DNA of 64,000 nt from Hyphomicrobiales bacterium (lineage in GTDB: Bacteria > Pseudomonadota > Alphaproteobacteria > Rhizobiales > Rhizobiaceae), in assembly GCA_900468285.1 (NCBI GenBank), contig UBTF01000013.1:1-64000 (forward strand). The letters are read 5' to 3'. Below are positions 55,814 through 64,000 of this stretch, in pieces (within the stretch, counting starts at the first letter, position 1; each line of letters starts with the position of its first letter). Made by a program: the position numbers and the translations under genes. Below the pieces are notes generated by a model. It saw only the letters and a list, made by a program, of their open reading frames with translations, was not told where the DNA came from and searched no databases.

Positions 55814-58800
55814 ATGACAGCATTGATTCGTACCCTGACATGGATCGTCTACGCCGCCCTGGCAGGTGTGGCACTCGTGCTTGTAGCTGTTCTGTTTTTA
55901 GGCTTCACGTCGACGGGCGCTCAATTTGCAGCAAGACAAATTGCCTCTCTCATCTCCACCCCGGACCAGGCGTTCGAAATCTCGGCCCCGTCGGGACTGC
56001 TGACAGGCGATCTGCGGGTTGCAAGCCTGACCGTATCCGACAGGCAAGGCCCCTATGCCCGGCTGAGCGGCATTGAAGTGGACTGGTCACCGCTTGCGCT
56101 CTTGAAAGGCACGTTCAAAGCAGAGCGCGTAACCGCCGCAAGCGTCGATATCGAGCGGGCTCCCCTGCCCCCCGTAGAGCCCGCCCCGCAAAGCACGGAA
56201 GATTTTTCTTTGCCGGTGGAAATCTCCATCGACGATCTTTCCCTGCCCGATATCATGATTGGTGAAAAACTGGCCGGAAGGACATTCGCTCTGGCCGCCA
56301 GAGGTCGTGGGAACGCGACAAGCAACACAATTTCACTGTCGCTCACCGCCAACCGCAAGGATGACGCCAAGGCGCTTGTCGTTGCCGATATCGCATTTGC
56401 ACCGAATGACAACATTCTGAAGCTGGATGCGTCACTCAACGAGCCACAGGGTGGTTTGCTGGCAAATCTTTTGCGCCTGCCGGGCGCACCTGCGGTCGCG
56501 CTCAACCTTCGTGGCGAAGGGGCTCTGTCAGACTGGACCGGTAAATTGAATGGCGCCGTGGCGGATACGCAGGTTCTAGACGTCACCGGTCGACACCAGC
56601 TTGCCGCCGATGGCACACGCCGTCTGGAACTGCATGGCGGCGGACAGCCGGACATGCTGTTGCCACCCCTTACCCGCCAGCTCTTTGCCGGCCAGACCAA
56701 ACTCGACCTCGCCGCCACCATCTCGCCGGAAGGACGCATCGGCGTCGAAAGCGGGACACTGGAAACCGGCAAGCTGCTTCTGACGGCATCGGGCGCCATC
56801 GACCCGCAGGGTCAAAACGACCTTTCCGCCAATCTCATCGGCACGGATGGGCCGATCAATCTTCGTTTGCCGCTGGAAGGCGGCGAGTTGAACACCCTGA
56901 TCGATGGCATGGACCTGTCGCTCCGTGGCGGTGCGGATGCCGCCAAGCTCTCCTTGAGCGCAGCTCTCAGGCGGCTTGATTTGCCTCAGGGCCAATTCGA
57001 AGACGTCAAGCTTTCGGCCATGAGCGACGATCTCAACCTGACCAGCCAGATCGGCACGATAAGGACGTCGGTCAGCATCGCCCGGTCGACAATGACTGCA
57101 CCGGACCTCCAGCGCGTCGTCAAGGCACCGCTGACACTGAACGCACCGCTGCGCATTTCGCCCCAGACGATTGCCTTTGAAGGTGCGACCCTGGAAAGCC
57201 CGAGCATTGGCGGCACAGGCAGCGGCACCTATGATATCGCCACCGGCACAGTTGCCACGAATCTCCGTCTTTTCGTCATGCCAGCCGTTCTTCCCCCTGA
57301 TCTGGCAGCGAAATTCGATACCACCATCGCAGTGGACGGCTACGTCAATGCGACCGTGGGCGGGGCGACGCGCATCGAAAATCTGGTAATCAAATCCGGA
57401 ACCCTGGAAGCCAATGGCGACCTCTCGCTTGAGAACGGCAATATCGTCGCAAAGCTCGGCGGACGCCTGCCCGCGCTTGAAAAGCTGACGCCACAGGCAT
57501 CTGGCGCGGTCGGATTTTCGTTGGAGGCCAATGGTCCGCTAACCGCCGCGGATTTCCAGATCAACCTCAATTCTGCAAAGGCGCTCTTGGCGGGGCGGGC
57601 TTTGGAAGCTCTGACGGTAACGGCAAACGGCAAGGCCGATCTGAATGCGCCGCAAGCCAAACTTCAGGCTAGCGGCACGCTGGATGGCCAGGTCATCGAT
57701 GCATCGGGCCAGCTGGTTCAGAGTGAAAAGGGCACAGCAATACCGGAACTTGACATCAAGGTTGGTCGCAACGTTTTGAGAGGCGACCTTCAGTTCAGCC
57801 GAGAGTTTCTTCCCTCCGGTCAGCTGACCTTTGATTTCCCGGACCTGTCGTTGCTTGCGGCCCTTGCGGCGCAGCAGGCCAGTGGTGACGTAAAGGGCGA
57901 TATTGCGCTGTCAAACTCCGGCGGAAAGATTGCCGCCACCATCCGCGCAACCGGCGGAACCATCGCGCAGGGCACCACAACGATTTCGAAACTGGCCGCC
58001 GATCTGAAGATCGATGATCTCACGGCTCTGGCTGCCAATGGAAATGTGCGCGCGGAAACCATCAATGCCGGTGCTGTTGCCATTTCAGGGCTGAACCTCA
58101 ACGTCGATCATGCCGGAACGGCAACAACATTCGATCTCAATGGTCGTTACGACAACGCGCCTCTGACCCTCAAGGGAAGCGCAGATACCGGCGCAGGACC
58201 GATAGCGGTAACGGTGGATGCGCTGTCAGCGACCCCACGGGGTATTCCGGTCAAGCTTGTGCAGCCAACAACCGTTACCATCACCAATGGTACGGCTCGC
58301 ATCAGCAATCTCTCCATCCAGACGGGAAATGGTCGCATTGAGGTCAACGGTACGGCAGGATCTGCGCTCGATCTCAAGGCGCAAATCAGAAGCCTGCCAG
58401 CCGACCTCGCAAATGCCTTTTCACCGGGGCTTGATGCGGCGGGAACTATTTCCGGCACTGTGGCCGCCACCGGCGCCTCGTCCGATCCTGCGGTGGATTA
58501 CGATCTGACATGGTCTGACGCTGCAATCAGCCAGACACGGGCCGCTGGTCTGGGTGCCCTGGGCATAAAGGCAAATGGGCGTTTTGCAGGGGCAACCTTG
58601 CGTCTCGACACCACGGTCACAGGACAGGGTGGCCTCACGCTGTCCGGCGGAGGTACGCTGGGCGTCACCGGCAACAGGCCTTTGGCGATGGCGTTCAAGG
58701 GTACCCTGCCCTTCGGGGCTCTCGCAGCGCAAACGTCTGCGCAAGGGTTCGATGTCCAGGGTTCGGCAGCAATCGATGTCAAGATCGACGGCACCACCAG

Positions 58801-59974
58801 TGCGCCGGTCATTACCGGCGGCATAACGACGGACGGTACGCGCGTGACCGATGTCCGTCGCAACCTCACGATCAACAATCTGGGTGCCACGATTGGCTTT
58901 GACCGTGACAAGGCGACGATCTCGCGCCTGACGGGCCGTCTGGCCGGTGGGGGAACAATATCCGGTACCGGCTCGGTCGGAATGTCTGCCGCGTCGGGCT
59001 TTCCGGCTGATCTCACCATCACGCTTGATCGCGCGGCCTATAATGACGGGACGTTGTTCACCACGATCGCAAGCGGCACCTTGACCCTGAAGGGCCCGGT
59101 CCTGAATTCACCGGTGTTGGGCGGTACGATCACACTCGAAAAAAGCTCAATCACCATTCCAGAGCGTCTGCCCGCTTCGCTGTCACAGTTGAATGTCAAG
59201 CACAAGAACGCTCCGGCCGCGGTAAGAGCACAGGACCGCAAGCTCAAGGCAGACAAGGGCAGCGGGGGGAACGCGTCACCCATCGCTCTCGATCTCCAGA
59301 TCAATGCGCCAAGTGGCATATTCGTGCGCGGACGAGGCATCGATGCGGAGTTGACGGGTAGCCTGACGGTGCGGGGCACGGCAGCGGAACCGGCCGTATC
59401 GGGCGGCTTTGAAATGCGCCGGGGCCGACTTGAAATCCTGACGCGCCGTCTGGACTTCACCACCGGCGATATCACTTTCGGCGGCGGTCTCGTACCCGTG
59501 CTCAACATGGCAGCCGAATCGACCGCCGGATCGACAACGGTAACGGTATCGGTTACCGGCAATGCCAATGATCCGGCATTCGCCTTTACCTCCTCCCCGG
59601 CATTGCCGCAGGACGAGGTGATGGCCCAGCTGATTTTCGGCCAATCCATGTCAAAACTGTCAGCACTCCAGATCGCGCGTCTGGCAGATGCGGCCGGTCA
59701 GCTCGCCGGCGGGCGCTCCACATCTCTTTTCGACAGCCTGCGCAGCAACCTCGGTATCGACGATCTCGATATTTCGACGGATTCGGAAGGCCAGGCGCGC
59801 GTTTCTGCCGGTAAATATCTGAATGACCGGACCTATCTGGAGCTTGAGCAGAGCGGCAGTTCAGGTGCAAAAGCGATCATCAATCTCGATGTCGGACGAG
59901 GCGTGAAACTGCGCGGCGAAGCCGGTGGTGATGGCGAAGGTGCTGCAGGCATTTTCTACGAGAAAGAGTACTGA
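55814..59974 (+). CDS. tamB: TamB-type inner-membrane-anchored translocation protein
   Basis: The 1386-residue protein has one N-terminal membrane helix (about residues 8-34) and then a very long periplasmic beta-taco of repeating alternating hydrophobic strands, rich in Gly, Ala, Asp and Leu. The C-terminal DUF490/TamB domain is recognised by GSLTVRGTAAEPAVSGGFE, DEVMAQLIFGQSMSKLSALQ and LELEQSGSSGAKAIINLDVGRGVKLRGE-type sequence (first parts given). It spans the periplasm to contact TamA. ATG 55814 is preferred over TTG 55805. It follows tamA after 43 bases and is probably coexpressed. Confidence 0.92.
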   Translation: MTALIRTLTWIVYAALAGVALVLVAVLFLGFTSTGAQFAARQIASLISTPDQAFEISAPSGLLTGDLRVASLTVSDRQGPYARLSGIEVDWSPLALLKGTFKAERVTAASVDIERAPLPPVEPAPQSTEDFSLPVEISIDDLSLPDIMIGEKLAGRTFALAARGRGNATSNTISLSLTANRKDDAKALVVADIAFAPNDNILKLDASLNEPQGGLLANLLRLPGAPAVALNLRGEGALSDWTGKLNGAVADTQVLDVTGRHQLAADGTRRLELHGGGQPDMLLPPLTRQLFAGQTKLDLAATISPEGRIGVESGTLETGKLLLTASGAIDPQGQNDLSANLIGTDGPINLRLPLEGGELNTLIDGMDLSLRGGADAAKLSLSAALRRLDLPQGQFEDVKLSAMSDDLNLTSQIGTIRTSVSIARSTMTAPDLQRVVKAPLTLNAPLRISPQTIAFEGATLESPSIGGTGSGTYDIATGTVATNLRLFVMPAVLPPDLAAKFDTTIAVDGYVNATVGGATRIENLVIKSGTLEANGDLSLENGNIVAKLGGRLPALEKLTPQASGAVGFSLEANGPLTAADFQINLNSAKALLAGRALEALTVTANGKADLNAPQAKLQASGTLDGQVIDASGQLVQSEKGTAIPELDIKVGRNVLRGDLQFSREFLPSGQLTFDFPDLSLLAALAAQQASGDVKGDIALSNSGGKIAATIRATGGTIAQGTTTISKLAADLKIDDLTALAANGNVRAETINAGAVAISGLNLNVDHAGTATTFDLNGRYDNAPLTLKGSADTGAGPIAVTVDALSATPRGIPVKLVQPTTVTITNGTARISNLSIQTGNGRIEVNGTAGSALDLKAQIRSLPADLANAFSPGLDAAGTISGTVAATGASSDPAVDYDLTWSDAAISQTRAAGLGALGIKANGRFAGATLRLDTTVTGQGGLTLSGGGTLGVTGNRPLAMAFKGTLPFGALAAQTSAQGFDVQGSAAIDVKIDGTTSAPVITGGITTDGTRVTDVRRNLTINNLGATIGFDRDKATISRLTGRLAGGGTISGTGSVGMSAASGFPADLTITLDRAAYNDGTLFTTIASGTLTLKGPVLNSPVLGGTITLEKSSITIPERLPASLSQLNVKHKNAPAAVRAQDRKLKADKGSGGNASPIALDLQINAPSGIFVRGRGIDAELTGSLTVRGTAAEPAVSGGFEMRRGRLEILTRRLDFTTGDITFGGGLVPVLNMAAESTAGSTTVTVSVTGNANDPAFAFTSSPALPQDEVMAQLIFGQSMSKLSALQIARLADAAGQLAGGRSTSLFDSLRSNLGIDDLDISTDSEGQARVSAGKYLNDRTYLELEQSGSSGAKAIINLDVGRGVKLRGEAGGDGEGAAGIFYEKEY

Positions 59975-60174
59975 AACCCACAGCAGAAGTGGGTGAAGAA
60001 CTCTTGATCCAGAAGCCACGCCCTTCAAGCGCTGAATTCCAGTGCCCAGTAAAACACTGGCAATATTTGAAGAAACAACCGCAGCAAGCCAAAGCCTTGC
60101 GCATGAAGTCGATTCTGAGAAATTTGTTAACGCAGTTTAGATTTAAGCAACAATCTGCTGTTACAACTATACGG

Positions 60175-60291
60175 ATGAAGCCGGAACGCCATGCTCCGGT
60201 TGTTCTTACACCAGGCAGGAAGCCGAAGTCCGGATACGCGAGCGTCGGTGCGCTTGCACTAGCCCAGAACAAGGATTGGGAAGAATTCTGA
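60175..60291 (+). CDS. Candidate short protein ending in a chemoreceptor-like DWEEF tail
   Basis: An open frame that can start at 60175 (38 residues) or as far back as 59989 (100 residues) ends in QNKDWEEF and stops in TGATG, overlapping the cheW start by one base. A C-terminal xWxxF pentapeptide of this form is the docking site for CheR/CheB on chemoreceptors, and the receptor 0.8 kb downstream ends in KWEDF. No receptor signalling domain lies upstream in any frame. It could be the remnant tail of a lost receptor gene or a genuine mini-protein. No strong ribosome-binding site precedes the 60175 ATG. The region 59975-60174 has no other gene. Confidence 0.4.
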   Translation: MKPERHAPVVLTPGRKPKSGYASVGALALAQNKDWEEF

Positions 60292-60767
60292 TGGTTACGA
60301 TTAATTCTACGAACTTTGGCGGCGATACGCTGGAAATCATCGCGTTTCGTCTGCACGATCAGGAGTTCTGCGTCAAAACGACCACCATCCGTGAAATCCG
60401 CGGCTGGGCTCCATCGACTCCGCTTCCACACGCGCCGAAGGATGTCATCGGCGTCATGAATCTTCGCGGCTCTGTCATCCCCATCATCGACCTGGCCTAC
60501 AAGCTTGGCATGAAGAGCACTGTTGCGAATGAACGCAGCGCCATCGTCGTTGCCGAAGTCCACAACATGGTCATCGGAATGCTGGTTGATCGCGTCTCGG
60601 ACATTCTGACAATTCCAGCAAGCCAGGTGCAGCCTGTCCCTGAAGTTTCGGCGTCCTTCGACAAGTCCTTCTCGGAAGGCATCATCGCAAACGAACATGG
60701 CATGATTTGCTTCCTGAACCTCGCAAAGATGTTCAAGGGCACCGATCTGGAAGATCTGGCCGCCTGA
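60291..60767 (+). CDS. cheW: Chemotaxis coupling protein CheW
   Basis: The 158-residue protein couples receptors to the CheA kinase. Family blocks LEIIAFRLHDQEFCVKTTTIREI, then GVMNLRGSVIPIIDLAYKLG and VVAEVHNMVIGMLVDRVSDIL are clear, forming the two five-stranded SH3-like barrels. The ATG at 60291 overlaps the preceding DWEEF frame (TGATG) and has GGGAAG upstream. It has its own terminator and lies away from any main che operon, next to a soluble receptor, so it may serve a local receptor cluster. Confidence 0.95.
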   Translation: MVTINSTNFGGDTLEIIAFRLHDQEFCVKTTTIREIRGWAPSTPLPHAPKDVIGVMNLRGSVIPIIDLAYKLGMKSTVANERSAIVVAEVHNMVIGMLVDRVSDILTIPASQVQPVPEVSASFDKSFSEGIIANEHGMICFLNLAKMFKGTDLEDLAA

Positions 60768-60797
60768 TACTGCCAAGTATAGTTTTCTACCATTGCG

Positions 60798-60828
60798 AAG
60801 CCGCCCGGAAAAACTGGGCGGCTTTTTT
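60798..60828 (+). terminator. Rho-independent terminator after cheW
   Basis: AAGCCGCCC and GGGCGGCTT form a nine-base stem with a nine-base loop, followed by further T residues, 31 bases after the cheW stop. Confidence 0.9.
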
Positions 60829-60960
60829 CATTACTGTTGTTTCATACAACAATATGCAGATATACATTTAAATACTATAAACCTTTGAATTAACAAAAGA
60901 TTTATTCGAAATAATAGTCGATTTATACTTGCAATACAGGGAAAAATACTGCTGTAAGAG

Positions 60961-61038
60961 AAATTCATAAATGAATTTTTAATATTATAGATATCTAATT
61001 CAATCCCAGAGCGAAAACAATCATTCATAATGATTGTT
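60961..61038 (+). promoter_or_regulatory. AT-rich leader of the chemoreceptor gene with perfect dyads
   Basis: The 340-base gap 60768-61109 is strikingly AT-rich compared with its surroundings. It contains AAATTCAT-2-ATGAATTT (60961-60978), the palindrome TAGATATCTA (60988-60997) and AACAATCATT-3-AATGATTGTT (61016-61038), all perfect. They lie 71 to 150 bases before the receptor start and are candidate operators or promoter elements; no known regulator motif is recognised. Confidence 0.45.
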
Positions 61039-61109
61039 CTTGAAAACAATATGCGCGCGGCACTGGATGGCTTCATTGCCGCGGCATCATCAGCCAACCT
61101 GGAGACAAC

Positions 61110-62858
61110 ATGCTTTGGCGGGGAAAGAGTGCGGACAACAAGCAAGTCCTGGACGCGTTTTCAGCATCTCAGGCGATGATCGTATTCGATTTGACGGGAA
61201 ACATTCTTGATGCCAACGAAAACTTCTGCTCGGCGATGGGGTACTCGCTGGCCGAAATCGTTGGAAAACATCATCGAATTTTCTGCGAAGAGGATTACAG
61301 AAGTTCTCAAGCCTATATCGACTTCTGGAAGAGCCTCGGAAACGGGAAATACGACGCACGGGAATACAAGCGTATTCGCAAAGACGGTCGGGAAGTCTGG
61401 ATCGAAGCTTCCTACAACCCCATCTGCCGCAACGGCAAGCCTTACAAGGTCGTGAAACTTGCAACCGACATTACGGCGAAGAAGCTGAAAGCCGACGACG
61501 ACAAGGGCAAGATGAACGCCCTCTCACGTTCGCAGGCCGTTATTGAATTTACGCCGACCGGTGAGATTCTGACCGCGAATGAGAACTTCTGCACCACGCT
61601 GAATTACAGCCTGAGCGAAATTGTCGGCAAGCATCACCGGATGTTTTGCGAACCAAACTATGCAGCTTCACCGGAATACGCCAACTTCTGGAAGCGCCTG
61701 GCAGCGGGTGAATTCATCTCCGACGAATTCGTCAGATACGGCAAGAACGGCAAGGAAGTCTGGATCCAGGCGGCTTACAATCCCATCCTGAACGACAAGG
61801 GGCATGTCGTAAAAGTCGTCAAACTCGCCACGGACGTGACGCCGCGCATGAGCGCGATTTCGACGCTTGGCGAGGCCTTGCGCCAATTGGCAGATGGAGA
61901 ACTTCGCCAGAAGTTGGACACGCCTTTTGTGCCCAGCATGGAAAAGCTGCGGGCCGATTTCAATGAAGTCATCGAGAAACTGCGCCTGACCATGCAAACC
62001 GTGGCGAACAATGCCACGACCATTGCCTCGGGCTCGACGGAAATTCGTGTCGCGGCAGACCAACTTGCACAGCGAACGAGCCAGCAGGCGGCGTCTCTGG
62101 AAGAGAGCGCGGCGGCACTGGAGCAGATAACGACGACGGTAAAGGATTCCAGCCAGCGGGCCAACGAGGCCGGGAAGCTGGTTAACTCCACAAAACAAAG
62201 CGCCGAAGTATCAGGCGCGATTGTCGACCGGGCCATCGGGGCCATGGACCAAATCTCACAGTCTTCCGGTGAGATCACCAACATTATCGGCGTTATCGAC
62301 GATATCGCCTTTCAGACAAACCTACTTGCCCTGAATGCCGGGGTAGAGGCCGCCCGCGCAGGCGAGGCTGGCAAGGGTTTTGCCGTCGTCGCACAGGAGG
62401 TTCGCGAACTTGCGCAGCGTTCGGCAAGTGCAGCAAAGGAAATCAAGCAACTGATCAACAAATCTCGGGAACAGGTCGCCAACGGTGTCGATCTTGTCGG
62501 CCAGACGGGGAGCGCCCTCAAGGAGATTGCGTCCAAGGTCGGACTGATCGATGCCAATGTCGCGGCTATCGTCGAGGCCACCAAGGAGCAGGCAAGCGGT
62601 CTGGCGGAAATCAATGATGCCGTCAACATCATGGATCAGGCAACTCAGAAAAATGCGGCAATGGTGGAAGAGACCAACGCCGCGAGCCACGGCCTGGCGC
62701 GCGAAGCCGAGAGCCTGAGAGAATTGCTGGGTCAGTTCAAGATCGGCAATTCCGCCCCCTCCCCCCGCGTCCCGGAGGCACGTGTCGCGCCATCGCCAGT
62801 CAGGATGGTAGCATCGTCCAGACAGACTGCAGCGGCAGCCAAATGGGAAGACTTCTAA
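61110..62858 (+). CDS. Soluble methyl-accepting chemotaxis protein with two PAS domains
   Basis: The 582-residue receptor has no membrane helix. Two PAS/PAC domains (about residues 8-130 and 132-250) share near-identical segments such as [11 protein letters not shown] and KVVKLATD, so the second probably arose by duplication. A short HAMP-like linker ([17 protein letters not shown]) leads into the signalling domain, whose hairpin tip is in [24 protein letters not shown] (quoted in part) near residue 400. The C-terminus ends AKWEDF, a CheR/CheB docking pentapeptide. Heme- or flavin-bound PAS sensing of oxygen or redox state is possible. GGAG precedes the ATG. Confidence 0.93.
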   Translation: MLWRGKSADNKQVLDAFSASQAMIVFDLTGNILDANENFCSAMGYSLAEIVGKHHRIFCEEDYRSSQAYIDFWKSLGNGKYDAREYKRIRKDGREVWIEASYNPICRNGKPYKVVKLATDITAKKLKADDDKGKMNALSRSQAVIEFTPTGEILTANENFCTTLNYSLSEIVGKHHRMFCEPNYAASPEYANFWKRLAAGEFISDEFVRYGKNGKEVWIQAAYNPILNDKGHVVKVVKLATDVTPRMSAISTLGEALRQLADGELRQKLDTPFVPSMEKLRADFNEVIEKLRLTMQTVANNATTIASGSTEIRVAADQLAQRTSQQAASLEESAAALEQITTTVKDSSQRANEAGKLVNSTKQSAEVSGAIVDRAIGAMDQISQSSGEITNIIGVIDDIAFQTNLLALNAGVEAARAGEAGKGFAVVAQEVRELAQRSASAAKEIKQLINKSREQVANGVDLVGQTGSALKEIASKVGLIDANVAAIVEATKEQASGLAEINDAVNIMDQATQKNAAMVEETNAASHGLAREAESLRELLGQFKIGNSAPSPRVPEARVAPSPVRMVASSRQTAAAAKWEDF

Positions 62859-62880
62859 GCCGAGACTTTCCCGGCCAACA

Positions 62881-62907
62881 AAAAAGGCGGCAATCTGCCG
62901 CCTTTTT
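62881..62907. terminator. Bidirectional terminator between the receptor and OFA transporter genes
   Basis: AAAAAGGCGGCA, the loop ATC and TGCCGCCTTTTT form a perfect 12-base stem with A/T tracts on both sides, lying between two convergent genes. Confidence 0.92.
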
Positions 62908-62927
62908 CATGTGTCATATCGTGTCGC

Positions 62928-64000
62928 TCAGGTGAACAATACGAATGTCTTCTGCAGCGTAATCCAGATACCCCAGATGATGGGGATACCGACGATTGCC
63001 CATGCGATCAGCGCCTTGGCGTCGAAGCCACCCTTGCCAATTCCGAAAGATCCGGTCGGACCGGCGCCAGCAGCTGTCGTCTTGGCCTGAAGGGCCGCAA
63101 CTTCTTCTTCCGACATGTACCACTTGTCGGCAAGCGGCTTCACCATCAGATTGGCGATGAGGCCGAGGACCAACATGCCAGCCAGGATATACATCGTGAA
63201 GTCATAGACCTGGGCGCGCGGAATACCGGCGGCGATCTGCGCTTCACGAATGTAGTTGACGACGACAGGCCCGATGATGCCCGCCGTTGCCCAGGCTGTG
63301 AGCAAGCGGCCATGGATGGCGCCAACGAACTGGGTGCCGAAGATATCGGCAAGATAGGCCGGAATAGTCGCAAAGCCACCGCCATACATCGAAACGATGA
63401 TGCAGAGCATTCCAACGAAAAGCGCCTTGTTGCCCAGACCTGCCGCCCAGGGAGCCGATGCATAAAGCAGGATGCCGAGAGCAAAGAAGGTGAAGTAGGT
63501 GCCCTTGCGGCCGATGCGGTCAGAGAGCGAAGCCCAGAAGAAACGACCGGCGATGTTGAATACCGACAGCAAGCCGGTGAAACCGGCGGCGATTGCGGCG
63601 ATCTGCGCCAGTTGCTCCGGGGTGAGATCAGCGAACTTGACGTCCGGCTGGCCAATCAGCGAACCGGCAAAGATTTCCTGGAGCATCGGGGATGCCATGC
63701 CCAGAACGCCGATACCGGCAGAAACGTTAAGGCACAGAACGAGCCAGATCATCCAGAACTGCTTCGTCTTGTGCGCGTTTTTCAGATGCACGTGACGGGT
63801 CGTGATCATGGAATTCTTGGCAGCAGGCGCTGTCCAGCCTTCCGGCTTCCAGCCAGCTGGCGGAATGCGGTAGCCAAAGGCACCGGCCATCATGAAGACG
63901 AAATAGATCGCTGCCATGACAAGGAAGGTTTCCCACACGCCGATGGAAACGTCGGTGCGGAAATGGCGCATGAGAGCGTCAGCAAGAGGCGCACCAATCA
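62928..64000 (-). CDS. OFA-family MFS transporter (oxalate/formate antiporter-like), 5' end outside window
   Basis: The C-terminal roughly 358 residues of a major-facilitator transporter are present; the frame is open to the right edge, reading GAPLADALMRHF before the first internal Met, so the start lies beyond base 64000. Family features are FWASLSDRIGRKGTYFTFFALG, the GGGFATIPAYLADIFG segment typical of the OFA group, and an extra C-terminal membrane helix. Substrate cannot be assigned; OFA proteins move small carboxylates. The region between about residues 60 and 90 is a long cytosolic loop with PAGWKPEGW. It is convergent with the chemoreceptor gene. Confidence 0.88.
   Translation of the reverse strand, partial: IGAPLADALMRHFRTDVSIGVWETFLVMAAIYFVFMMAGAFGYRIPPAGWKPEGWTAPAAKNSMITTRHVHLKNAHKTKQFWMIWLVLCLNVSAGIGVLGMASPMLQEIFAGSLIGQPDVKFADLTPEQLAQIAAIAAGFTGLLSVFNIAGRFFWASLSDRIGRKGTYFTFFALGILLYASAPWAAGLGNKALFVGMLCIIVSMYGGGFATIPAYLADIFGTQFVGAIHGRLLTAWATAGIIGPVVVNYIREAQIAAGIPRAQVYDFTMYILAGMLVLGLIANLMVKPLADKWYMSEEEVAALQAKTTAAGAGPTGSFGIGKGGFDAKALIAWAIVGIPIIWGIWITLQKTFVLFT

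Overview
The window looks like chromosomal DNA of a Rhizobiaceae member, most probably the genus Agrobacterium. The reasons are the purC-ameR-ameABC efflux block, a 405-residue ALA synthase (hemA) beside dxr, a CyaC-type redox adenylate cyclase, and an aminoacyl:carrier-protein ligase operon of the kind described in Agrobacterium and Bradyrhizobium. This assignment rests on recognised gene families and remembered gene order; no search was run. Coding density is high. I saw no tRNA, rRNA, CRISPR array or insertion sequence. The last gene runs off the right edge.

Layout. 0.2-7.9 kb: long-form purC, then ameR and the tripartite RND pump ameABC. 8.0-10.9 kb: efp, divergent from the EF-P lysylation pair epmA-epmB. 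11.1-13.4 kb: two very small genes, a stand-alone AsnC/RAM-domain protein and an FAD oxidoreductase. 13.5-17.5 kb: modABC behind two candidate Mo-boxes, facing a one-domain ModE coupled to a P1/S58 peptidase. 17.6-21.6 kb: thiCOSG on the minus strand behind a TPP riboswitch.

21.7-27.5 kb: a tightly coupled operon with a free carrier protein, an acyl-CoA-dehydrogenase-like enzyme, an aminoacyl:carrier-protein ligase, a DUF1839 protein and a family-2 glycosidase. 27.8-33.9 kb: a signalling-looking block with a 905-residue ABC-exporter-like protein that has lost every recognisable ATPase motif, a cyclic-nucleotide-binding protein, a metallo-beta-lactamase-fold protein and CyaC (heme anchor, ferredoxin and cyclase in one chain). 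33.9-48.6 kb: saccharide genes, including a UDP-sugar dehydrogenase, five glycosyltransferases and a NodB-like deacetylase, together with an oligopeptide/oligosaccharide ABC transporter coupled to three of the glycosyltransferases.

48.5-53.7 kb: FAD monooxygenase, PAP2 phosphatase, dxr, hemA (with a perfect FNR/FixK box upstream) and a small glycine-zipper lipoprotein. 53.8-60.0 kb: tamA-tamB. 60.2-62.9 kb: cheW, preceded and start-stop coupled to a short frame ending in a chemoreceptor-like DWEEF tail, then a soluble tandem-PAS chemoreceptor behind an AT-rich leader with perfect dyads. 62.9-64.0 kb: 3' part of an OFA-family MFS transporter.

The strongest candidates for undescribed biology are the carrier-protein/glycosidase operon, whose product is unknown, and the motif-less ABC protein with three 22-residue repeats sitting in a cAMP/redox signalling block.
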